Of a stretch of DNA of 12,217 nucleotides, positions 6,994 through 12,217 are shown one piece after another; position 1 is the first letter of the stretch, and every line of letters starts with the position of its first letter. The notes below the pieces were generated by a model that was not told the DNA's origin, made no database searches, and saw only the letters and a program-made list of their open reading frames with translations. The stretch is from Firmicutes bacterium ZCTH02-B6 (GTDB lineage Bacteria > Bacillota > Limnochordia > Limnochordales > ZCTH02-B6): positions 1 to 12,217 of the forward strand of contig LZRQ01000105.1 in the NCBI GenBank assembly GCA_002159155.1, given 5' to 3'. The translations under genes and the position numbers were made by a program.

Positions 6994-8178
6994 TTATTCA
7001 GGCCAAACCGGCTGGCCCAGAGCGTCGGACGCTGGCCACACGGTCACCAGCTCGCCGTTTTGCCACTGAACCATCACGGGATAGGTCATCACGTTGAGCC
7101 CGGTTTCGTCAAAGCGGATGCCGCCGCCGGGCAGCCCGCTCACCGGGTAGCTGGTCAGCTCGAGGCTGCGCAAGGCCTCGCTCACCCGTGCGGGATCAGC
7201 GGACCGGGCCTGGTTCATGGCCTCCACCAGGGCGTAAACAAGCACCGCGTGTTCAAACGCCTCATGGGTCATGAACTGGCCGTGCCGCTCGCGGTAGAGG
7301 CGGCCGAGATCGCCGTAGTGGTCGTAGTTGGACGTGTTGATGCTAAAAATGCCTTCCGCGTACTCGCCCAAGGCGTCGTAAAACTCGGGGATCACGTAGC
7401 CAGCCGCGCCGCCGACCACCGGGATGTCGAGGCCAGCCTGGCGCATGGAGCGAATGATTAGCACCGCATCGGTGAAGTAGGACACGGGAAACACCATGTC
7501 GGGACGGGCGTTACGGATCTTTTGCACCACCGGCGTGGCGTCGGTCAAGCCGGCCGGATACGGTTCGTTGAGGACAACCTCAAGGCCGAGCCGCTCCGCC
7601 TCCGCGACGAGGCCATCCGCGTTGGACGACCCGTAGGCCGTATCCTCAAACACGATGGCCACCCGTCGCACGTCATGGCCCATGGCTTTCCCGATCTCCA
7701 CGGCGTAGCGCATCTGGGCAGCGCCAATGACAGTTCCCTTGGGAACGACCTGGAACAGGTACCGGAAGCCTCGCTGGGTCAGGATATCGGTGAAGGACAT
7801 GGTCAGGAACGGCACCCGATTGCGCTCCGTCACTTCGGATGCGGCCAGGCTGAGGGAGCTGGCGAAGGCGCCAAGAACGGCGACGACCCGATCCCGCGAC
7901 ACCAGCCGCTGGGTAACCGACGCCGCGGTGGTGGGGTCGCTGCCCGCGTCGGCCACGACCACCTCCAGCTTGGCGCCGCCGAGCCCCTGAACGCCGCCGG
8001 CCTCGTTGATCAGGTCAACGGCAAGCTGGATGCCGTTGAGAGACGCCTGTCCAAACGCAGCCTGCGACCCGGTCAGCGGCAGCACGACGCCGATGCGTAC
8101 GGTGGATTGGGCGAAGGTTGCGGCGGCCGGCGTCAAAGCCATCACGACAGCGAGGACGAACAACAACACACGGCGCAT
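6994..8178 (-). CDS. Branched-chain amino acid-type ABC transporter substrate-binding protein
   Basis: Extracytoplasmic receptor of the importer, of the LivJ/LivK-like type I binding-protein family. The 394-residue precursor starts MRRVLLFVLAVVMAL, a clear Sec signal with two arginines and a hydrophobic core, and probable cleavage after ATFA (20-23). There is no cysteine, so it is not a lipoprotein. The mature part opens with VRIGVVLPLTGSQAAFGQ and goes on with GIQLAVDLINEAGGV, VLGAFASSLSLAASEV (ligand-loop region), AIVFEDTAYGSSNADG and VFPVSYFTDAVLIIRSM, all standard for the family. The frame is open to 8289, but the extra 37 residues overlap the cyclase gene and lack a signal; ATG 8178 fits, with GAAGGG about 10 nt upstream. 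The gene lies 23 nt after the cyclase stop. The ligand is unknown. Confidence 0.94.
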   Translation of the reverse strand: MRRVLLFVLAVVMALTPAAATFAQSTVRIGVVLPLTGSQAAFGQASLNGIQLAVDLINEAGGVQGLGGAKLEVVVADAGSDPTTAASVTQRLVSRDRVVAVLGAFASSLSLAASEVTERNRVPFLTMSFTDILTQRGFRYLFQVVPKGTVIGAAQMRYAVEIGKAMGHDVRRVAIVFEDTAYGSSNADGLVAEAERLGLEVVLNEPYPAGLTDATPVVQKIRNARPDMVFPVSYFTDAVLIIRSMRQAGLDIPVVGGAAGYVIPEFYDALGEYAEGIFSINTSNYDHYGDLGRLYRERHGQFMTHEAFEHAVLVYALVEAMNQARSADPARVSEALRSLELTSYPVSGLPGGGIRFDETGLNVMTYPVMVQWQNGELVTVWPASDALGQPVWPE

Positions 8179-8201
8179 CAACTGAAACCCTTCCCCAGTG
8201 C

Positions 8202-8933
8202 TCAACGGTCTGAATCCGACAGCTGCGCGGGCCGCGCCACGACCCGAGCCGGGGCGCCGTCCGCCCCGTGGATGTTTAGGGCTAGGCACATCACCTCGAT
8301 TCGCTGCCCGGCCAGGGGCCGGAGATTGGTCAGGTGCTCGACGACAAGGACTCCCTGGCTGAGCAGCACGTGATGCACAGGCCAGTCGAAATCCGGCGGG
8401 CGCCTCGGTACGGGAAGATCAGGCGTCGCGAAATCCACGCCGACCATCTTGACCCCCTGCGCCACGAGCCACTCGGCCGCCTCCGGGGTGAGGGCGGGAT
8501 GCTCGTCGTAAACGGGGTCGCCGAAGTGCTGGGCCCAGCCGGTATCCAGGAAGAGGATGTCACCCGGCCGGAGTTCGGGATCCATCCGCTCCAGGTCGGC
8601 CGGCGTGATGAGCCCGTTACGGGGAACATCCAACTGCCACACGACGCCCGGCCCGTAGAGGCGGTCCAGCGGAATCTCGTGAAAAGCCGGGCCGTCGGGG
8701 ATGAAGTGCAAAGGCGCGTCCACGTGGGTTCCCACATGGCAAGCCACCTGGATCTCGGTTACGTTCAACGGCTTTTCAGGCATGCTCATGATGCGGCGGA
8801 TCCGCGGCTGGGGAAAAAACGCGATCCGGGCCATGTCTTCACGGAGTGGATGCGAAAGGTCCAACCACGGACCGCGTCCCGGCTCCAGCGACGGTGTCTC
8901 ATGGCGCGGCCAGCCACGCCAGCGGTTATACAC
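8202..8933 (-). CDS. Cyclase/kynurenine formamidase-like metal-dependent hydrolase
   Basis: A member of the cyclase family (PF04199-type), whose characterised relatives hydrolyse amide or lactam bonds, such as N-formylkynurenine or isatin, using a divalent metal. The diagnostic motif HVGTHVDAPLHF occupies residues 66-77, giving metal ligands H66, H70, D72 and the conserved H76. The family N-terminus WLDLSHPL (23-30) and the internal GDILFLDTGWAQ are also present. The product is 243 residues, normal length, with no signal peptide. The start is taken as GTG 8933, which overlaps the dehydrogenase frame by 8 nt; the Shine-Dalgarno there (GAAGGA, only 2 nt away, or GGGGG farther up) is poor, so the start could differ slightly. 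Within this operon it may open a cyclic or formylated intermediate. The exact substrate cannot be deduced. Confidence 0.88.
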   Translation of the reverse strand: MYNRWRGWPRHETPSLEPGRGPWLDLSHPLREDMARIAFFPQPRIRRIMSMPEKPLNVTEIQVACHVGTHVDAPLHFIPDGPAFHEIPLDRLYGPGVVWQLDVPRNGLITPADLERMDPELRPGDILFLDTGWAQHFGDPVYDEHPALTPEAAEWLVAQGVKMVGVDFATPDLPVPRRPPDFDWPVHHVLLSQGVLVVEHLTNLRPLAGQRIEVMCLALNIHGADGAPARVVARPAQLSDSDR

Positions 8934-9862
8934 TTTCCTTCACCCCCGGTTCCAGCGTCACTCCGGCCAGTTGCTCCAGCCACCGGACCACTTCCGTGTG
9001 ATCGGCCCCCTGCTCAACGCCCGACCGGGCCGCCGCCCAGAGCTCCCGGCAGGCGTTGGCCAAGAGGGCCGGCGTGCCGGTTTTCCGGGCTAGGTCGACG
9101 GCCGTGGTCAAGTCTTTGAGCATCAGGTCAAGGGTGAAACCGGAGTTGAACGTGCGGGACAGGATGTACTGCTTGAACTTGTTTTCGGTGCTGTTGTTGC
9201 GGCCGGTGGAAGCATTGAGGACGTCGACCATGGTGCCGGGATCCAGGCCGAAGGCCCGCCCGACCAGGAGCGCCTCGGCCGCCGCGATGAGGCCCGCTGC
9301 GGAGACGAGATTGTTGAGCGCCTTCATCGCGTGGCCAGACCCCAAGGGGCCGGTCCGGAACACGCGCTGTCCCAGGACGGAGAAGATGGGCTCGAGCCTG
9401 TCGATGACGTCCGGCTCTCCCCCCCGCCATGATGGCCAACGTCCCGGCCACCGCCCGGGGCACCCCACCGGAAACCGGGGCGTCGACCATGACCACTCCC
9501 CGCTCGCGGCAGATCTGCCCGAGAGCCCGGGTTCCGACCGGGTCCGATGAACTCATATCCACCAGGATGGCGCCTGGGCGCATCCCCGCCAGCAGGTGGC
9601 CATCCGGCCCCCCGCTTCCCAGGACAACCTGCCGCACCACCTCGCCGTCGGGCAGCATAGTGATAACCACATCGGAGTCAGCGGCCACGTCGCGCAAATC
9701 GCCGGCCCGCCGGCCTCCCCGTTCCTCGACAAACCGGGCCGTCACGGCTTCATTCGCATCAAAGACGCTCACTTGAAATCCTGCGTCCACCAACCGACCG
9801 GCCATGGGCCAGCCCATTTTTCCTAATCCGACAAAGCCGACGGTGCGCACCGCCTGTTCCAC
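8926..9862 (-). pseudogene. Beta-hydroxyacid dehydrogenase (3-hydroxyisobutyrate dehydrogenase family), frame broken at a G7 tract
   Basis: The family oxidises beta-hydroxyacids, or reduces the semialdehydes, with NAD(P). The first frame (GTG 9862 to about 9419) gives the Rossmann motif GLGKMG (12-17), DVVITMLPDGE (64-74) and the substrate loop DAPVSGGVPRAVAGTLAIMAGG (127-148). The second frame continues as EPDVIDRLEPIFSVLG, with catalytic lysine in GHAMKALNN (K180 of the joined chain; codon 9322-9324) and the C-terminal helical domain to TAA 8926. The break is at a run of seven C on the plus strand (9419-9425). With six, the two halves join into a complete 311-residue protein of normal family length. 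Both halves are well conserved with no other lesion, so this is a very recent mutation, a slippage or phase-variable site, or a sequencing error. It follows the decarboxylase-family gene by 10 nt. GTG 9862 has no clear ribosome binding site. Confidence 0.85.
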
Positions 9863-9872
9863 CTGCCCGGAT

Positions 9873-10250
9873 CTACGCTTCGAATTCCTTAATGGCTTCG
9901 TTAGCGATGCGGAAGCTGTCCACGGCAGCGGGCACGCCGCAGTAAATGGCCACCTGGAGGAGCACCTCCCGGATCTCCTCCTTGGTGCAGCCGTTTCTCA
10001 GCGCCCCTTTTACGTGCAGCTTGAGCTCGTGGGGCCGGTTGAGCGCGCTGATCATCGCCAAATTGATGAGGCTGCGCGTCTTGCGGGACAGCCCGGAGCG
10101 GGTCCAGACGGTGCCCCAGCAGTATTCGGTCACCAGTTCCTGGAGGGGCTTGGTGAAGTCGTCAGCCTGCTCGATGGCTCGGTTGACATACTCCTCGCCG
10201 AGCACGGCGCGCCTGACGGCCAACCCCTCTTCAAAACGGCTATTGGACAC
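9873..10250 (-). CDS. Carboxymuconolactone decarboxylase family protein
   Basis: A small all-helical protein of the CMD/AhpD superfamily. The pattern is that of 4-carboxymuconolactone decarboxylase (PcaC) proper rather than peroxidase-type AhpD: EYCWGTVWTRSGLSRKTRSL (about 42-61), ALNRPHELKLHVKGALRNG (about 69-87, with H79), and EVLLQVAIYCGVPAA near the end. There is no CxxC redox pair. PcaC decarboxylates gamma-carboxymuconolactone in the protocatechuate branch of the beta-ketoadipate pathway, but many paralogues in other catabolic operons have unknown substrates. The product has 125 residues from GTG 10250; TTG 10253 is an equally placed alternative after the GAGGAGAGGG ribosome binding region. 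It is the first gene of the operon, 10 nt before the dehydrogenase. Without PcaB or PcaIJ partners, a true protocatechuate role is doubtful. Confidence 0.9.
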   Translation of the reverse strand: MSNSRFEEGLAVRRAVLGEEYVNRAIEQADDFTKPLQELVTEYCWGTVWTRSGLSRKTRSLINLAMISALNRPHELKLHVKGALRNGCTKEEIREVLLQVAIYCGVPAAVDSFRIANEAIKEFEA

Positions 10251-10300
10251 CAACAGTCACCCTCTCCTCATCGTCTGACGGTTCCATTCCCACCAGGGGA

Positions 10301-10321
10301 TATGACTGTATTACTGTCATA
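10301..10321. promoter_or_regulatory. Inverted-repeat operator candidate upstream of the catabolic operon
   Basis: Ten-base arms TATGACTGTA and TACTGTCATA flank a central T; the arms are complementary at nine of ten positions. The centre reads GT-ATT-AC, fitting the GTNNNAC core of FadR-type GntR operators. It sits about 50 bp upstream of the first operon gene and next to the gene for a GntR/FCD protein, so it is the likely binding site of that regulator. Binding itself is inferred. Confidence 0.6.
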
Positions 10322-10336
10322 CAATACGACTCCCAA
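10308..10336 (-). promoter_or_regulatory. Weak candidate promoter of the catabolic operon
   Basis: On the minus strand TTGGGA (10331-10336) is followed by 17 bp and TAATAC (10308-10313). Spacing is ideal but the hexamers match consensus at only four and three positions. The -10 would lie in the middle of the inverted repeat, as expected for a repressed promoter. Confidence 0.35.
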
Positions 10337-10456
10337 AACTTCCATCCTCCCTAACGGTTACCTCTATCGACGCGATTTTTCCGAAACCGTCTTACAAGAA
10401 AGGAGGGGCACCCTGCTCGCAATTGCGGTTGACCGCTGGCCCGTGCGGGCTCATTG

Positions 10457-10504
10457 CGGGATGAGTGACGGGATGAGTGACGGGGTGAGTCGCGGGATAA
10501 GTGG
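10457..10504. repeat. Four tandem 12-bp repeats
   Basis: Two identical units CGGGATGAGTGA (10457-10468, 10469-10480) are followed by two diverged ones, CGGGGTGAGTCG (10481-10492) and CGGGATAAGTGG (10493-10504). They lie between the regulator stop and the operon promoter, about 140 bp upstream of the inverted repeat. No start codon with a ribosome binding site uses them. They could be a slippage-prone minisatellite or spaced protein sites. Confidence 0.8.
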
Positions 10505-10549
10505 TGGTACGGGAAAGAACATGCGAGTTCCGGGGCCAATCCCGGCTCG

Positions 10550-11281
10550 TTACGTCAACGGCTCGCCGTTGCTGGAGCCTTGCTGCCAGGGCCCGGGATG
10601 TACGCCGGCGCGCGCTGCGAGCTCCCGTACAGCTTCGGCTTCCGCGTTGTGGACGTGCTCGACGCACGCCTGCCACGCCCGTTCAGGGTCCCGGGCGCGG
10701 ATCGCGTCGAGGATGCGCCGCACTTCCGCCAAACTGGCCTTTGGCCGCCCGGGAACGGACAAGGAGGTGATCCGCAGGAAGTTGACCCGGTCGTGCAACG
10801 ACTGGAGCAAGGAGCGTACCAGGGGATTGCCGCTCCCCTCCAGCAGGATGTGGTAAAACTCGCTTTTGGCCTGCAGCATCTGCTTAATGTCGCCGGTTTC
10901 GTAGGCTGCGGCCAGCCGCTCCACCGCCTCCGCCAGCTGCTCCACCTCTTGCGCGCTGGCGTTGAGCGCGAACAACCGGCCAGCCAAGCCCTCCAGCGCC
11001 GCCCGGACCTGATAGATGTGCTTGGCGTCCTCGGCGCTAATTTCAGCCACCACGGGCCCTTTGTTGGGCAGAATCTTGACGAGGCCTTCCGCCTCCAGCT
11101 GGCGGAGGGCCTCCCGCACCGAGGTCCGGCTCACCCCGGTCAACTCGCAAAGCTCCCGTTCGATCAGCCGCTGGCCCGGCAAGAATCGCCCCTCAAGGAT
11201 AGCTTGGCGGAGCTTCTCTTGGGTCTGCTGTCTAACCGGCGCCGCTTGCGGGCGCACCCGCAGGCTGTCGGGCAATCGCAT
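10550..11281 (-). CDS. GntR family transcriptional regulator, FCD (FadR-type) subgroup
   Basis: A 243-residue DNA-binding regulator, probably the repressor of the operon directly downstream. The N-terminal winged helix (about 18-82) reads LRQAILEGRFLPGQRLIERE, then the recognition helix region TGVSRTSVREALRQLEAEGL (48-67) and the wing LPNKGPVV. Residues 84-225 form the all-helical FCD ligand-binding domain. By eye alignment, two of the usual metal ligands look replaced: the Asp of DxxFH is S140 (SEFYH) and the His of EHxxIL is V187 (EVRRIL), while H144 and H209 remain. The ATG at 11281 has GAGGGG 5 nt upstream. It is on the same strand as the operon but separated by 296 nt, with its own promoter and operator-like repeats. 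The effector is probably the imported compound or a metabolite, which is inferred. Confidence 0.92.
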   Translation of the reverse strand: MRLPDSLRVRPQAAPVRQQTQEKLRQAILEGRFLPGQRLIERELCELTGVSRTSVREALRQLEAEGLVKILPNKGPVVAEISAEDAKHIYQVRAALEGLAGRLFALNASAQEVEQLAEAVERLAAAYETGDIKQMLQAKSEFYHILLEGSGNPLVRSLLQSLHDRVNFLRITSLSVPGRPKASLAEVRRILDAIRARDPERAWQACVEHVHNAEAEAVRELAARAGVHPGPWQQGSSNGEPLT

Positions 11282-11298
11282 CCTACCCCTCTATCACG

Positions 11299-11340
11299 CG
11301 GTCGTCCCATTCGATCATACGGTCGTTCCATATGATGCTA
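11299..11340. repeat. Two contiguous 21-bp direct repeats in the gntR promoter, probable operators
   Basis: Units 11299-11319 and 11320-11340 agree at 16 of 21 positions and share CGGTCGT-Y-CCAT. Each contains GG-N5-CC, the shape of a FadR-type TGGN5CCA site; the second extends to ATAC-GG-N5-CC-ATAT, a near-palindrome. The 21-bp period places both on the same helix face, fitting two regulator dimers. They overlap the -10 and the predicted transcription start, so autorepression is likely. Confidence 0.6.
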
Positions 11341-11364
11341 ATACGCGCCGCGCGCGGCTGTCAA
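11338..11364 (-). promoter_or_regulatory. Promoter of the gntR gene
   Basis: On the minus strand a consensus -35, TTGACA (11359-11364), is followed by TATTAG (11338-11343; four of six to TATAAT). The spacer is only 15 bp, shorter than the optimal 17, and contains the perfect palindrome GCCGCGCGCGGC (11347-11358). The short spacer may keep basal expression low. Confidence 0.5.
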
Positions 11365-11417
11365 CGCAGCATGGAATTTTCCCGGATTGTGTGGAGCGCT
11401 CGCGGGGCGCTGCCCAG

Positions 11418-12217
11418 CTAGGCTATCGTGAGCAGGGCGACGCCCAAGAGGCTAAGGACGACACCCCACGACTGGGATGGCTTGAGCGTTTCCCGCAGCA
11501 GGAGCCACGCCAAAAGGGTGGTCGGGATCGGCCCCATGGAGGCCACCACGGAGACGAGTGAGAGCATGCCGGTTTGCACCGCCATGACCAGAGAAACCGT
11601 CGCCACCGCGTGCAAAATACCCATGCCGGCGGCCAGCGGCCAGGCGCGCACATCGGGGACGAGCGCGGCCCGAACGGCCCAGGCGATGGCCCCCGTGAGC
11701 ACGGCGGACACCACGGTCGACGCCAACGCCGGCCAGACCGCGCCCCCGGGCCCGGCCTGCTGGAGCATGATGAAGCCCGTGCCATAGGCGATCCCGGCCA
11801 GCGTGCCCTCCCAGACGCCGGGACGCAGGAGCTGCCGCCAGCCGGCGCAACGGCGTTTGCCGAGCACCGCGCCCCGGCTGGTGCGCCTGGCCGGCGCTCC
11901 TTGACCGCCGGACACCAAGAGCGCCCCCAGCAAAACGGCTGCTGCCCCCAGCAGGGCCCAGCCGCCCGGCCTTTCCCCCTGCAACAGCCCCGCAGCAAAG
12001 GGCACGAGGGCGGTCCATACCGCCGCCAAGGTGGAGACGGGACCCATCTGCCCCCGGCTCAAGCCCCGCAGGTAGAGGACAAACGCAAGGCTGGTGGTAA
12101 CGCCGGCCGCGGTGCCCCATGCTAAGGCCCCACGGCTAGGCCCCTCATCCATCAGCAAGACCGCCGCCAACAGCCCAGCGCTCCCCGCCACCTGTGAAAG
12201 GAAAGCAACCGCAAGGG
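11418..12217 (-). CDS. EamA/DMT family transporter, 5' end beyond the window
   Basis: An inner-membrane drug/metabolite-type exporter. The frame is open right to the window edge: upstream of the GTG at 12191 it continues as LAVAFLSQ, which reads smoothly into a membrane helix, so that GTG is internal and the true start lies outside. About 265 residues are visible, with nine membrane segments out of the family's usual ten. The two EamA repeats are seen: the first ends near LLGAAAVLLGALLVSGG, and the second runs from GTLAGIAYGTGFIMLQQAG to the typical PIPTTLLAWLLLRETLKPSQSWGVVLSLLGVALL. A basic cytosolic linker joins them. It stops 136 nt before gntR, on the same strand; the gntR promoter lies in that gap. 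The substrate is unknown, and a link to the catabolic operon is only positional. Confidence 0.88.
   Translation of the reverse strand, partial: LAVAFLSQVAGSAGLLAAVLLMDEGPSRGALAWGTAAGVTTSLAFVLYLRGLSRGQMGPVSTLAAVWTALVPFAAGLLQGERPGGWALLGAAAVLLGALLVSGGQGAPARRTSRGAVLGKRRCAGWRQLLRPGVWEGTLAGIAYGTGFIMLQQAGPGGAVWPALASTVVSAVLTGAIAWAVRAALVPDVRAWPLAAGMGILHAVATVSLVMAVQTGMLSLVSVVASMGPIPTTLLAWLLLRETLKPSQSWGVVLSLLGVALLTIA

Larger units (their letters stand above)
10254..10549. other. Intergenic control region between the regulator gene and the operon
   Basis: The 296-nt gap holds the inverted repeat and candidate promoter at its operon-proximal end, an A/T-richer stretch (about 10320-10400), and four 12-bp tandem repeats near the regulator. 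I see no small gene or RNA gene, and no convincing intrinsic terminator after the regulator; CCGGG/CCCGG at 10532-10547 is only a 5-bp stem with no U-tract. Confidence 0.6.

Noticed and set aside
8179..8289. Extended N-terminus of the solute-binding protein (37 residues)
   Set aside because: It overlaps the cyclase gene and puts an Arg/Gly-rich stretch before an otherwise ordinary signal peptide.
9873..10250. Protocatechuate beta-ketoadipate pathway (pcaC plus a pcaD-like hydrolase)
   Set aside because: The CMD and alpha/beta hydrolase genes are at opposite ends of the operon, the hydrolase is an unusual fusion, and no pcaB, pcaGH or pcaIJ is present.
10400..10408. AAGGAGGGG on the plus strand, resembling a Shine-Dalgarno
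   Set aside because: No ATG, GTG or TTG lies at a suitable distance; only a CTG follows. Probably chance in purine-rich DNA.
9804..10856. Long plus-strand open frame (350 codons) crossing the intergenic region and the tandem repeats
   Set aside because: Mostly antisense to the dehydrogenase, CMD and GntR genes, low-complexity in the middle, and no start with a ribosome binding site.
11395..11411. Hairpin after the EamA stop as an intrinsic terminator
   Set aside because: Only a 5-bp stem with a 7-nt loop and no U-tract; not enough to call.
1..12217. CRISPR array, insertion sequence, tRNA or rRNA gene, phage or defence genes
   Set aside because: I looked on both strands and saw no regularly spaced repeat-spacer pattern, transposase, terminal inverted repeats, tRNA-like arms or defence-type domains.

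Overview
This 12.2-kb GC-rich window is dominated by one long minus-strand gene run. The visible clues point to a deep-branching, high-GC Bacillota-type bacterium. These are a near-consensus CtsR operator over a sigma-A promoter, strong AGGAGG ribosome binding sites, and frequent GTG and TTG starts. The solute-binding protein has a plain Sec signal with no lipobox cysteine, which would fit a diderm lineage better than a classical Gram-positive. The taxon is an inference; no 16S or other marker gene is present.

Layout. Bases 1-420 (+) encode an unrecognised protein that may be cut by the window edge. Bases 636-1043 (+) encode an Hsp20 small heat-shock protein with a complete promoter and CtsR box upstream. 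A 15-bp perfect hairpin (1075-1108) separates it from the convergent operon. From right to left on the minus strand, about 10250 to 1129, run ten tightly packed genes: carboxymuconolactone decarboxylase family, beta-hydroxyacid dehydrogenase (broken by a G7 tract), cyclase/formamidase family hydrolase, solute-binding protein, LivH, LivM, LivG, LivF, an SCP2-like/alpha-beta hydrolase fusion, and nitrilase. Junctions range from a 14-nt overlap to a 65-nt gap, so a single transcript of about 9.1 kb is likely. Upstream on the same strand lie a GntR/FCD regulator (10550-11281) with its own promoter and tandem operator-like repeats, then a partial EamA-family exporter running off the right edge.

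Working model (inference). The HAAT-type ABC system imports a small organic acid, amide, nitrile or aromatic-type compound. Nitrilase, cyclase-family hydrolase, alpha/beta hydrolase, hydroxyacid dehydrogenase and decarboxylase-family proteins then degrade it, and the GntR protein gates expression in response to substrate or an intermediate. There is no oxygenase, CoA ligase or thiolase in the window, so the substrate cannot be named. The most interesting points are the uncharacterised pathway, the SCP2-hydrolase fusion, the transporter ATPase pair whose motif changes fall on one composite ATP site, the G7 frameshift, and the operator-like repeats at both promoters.
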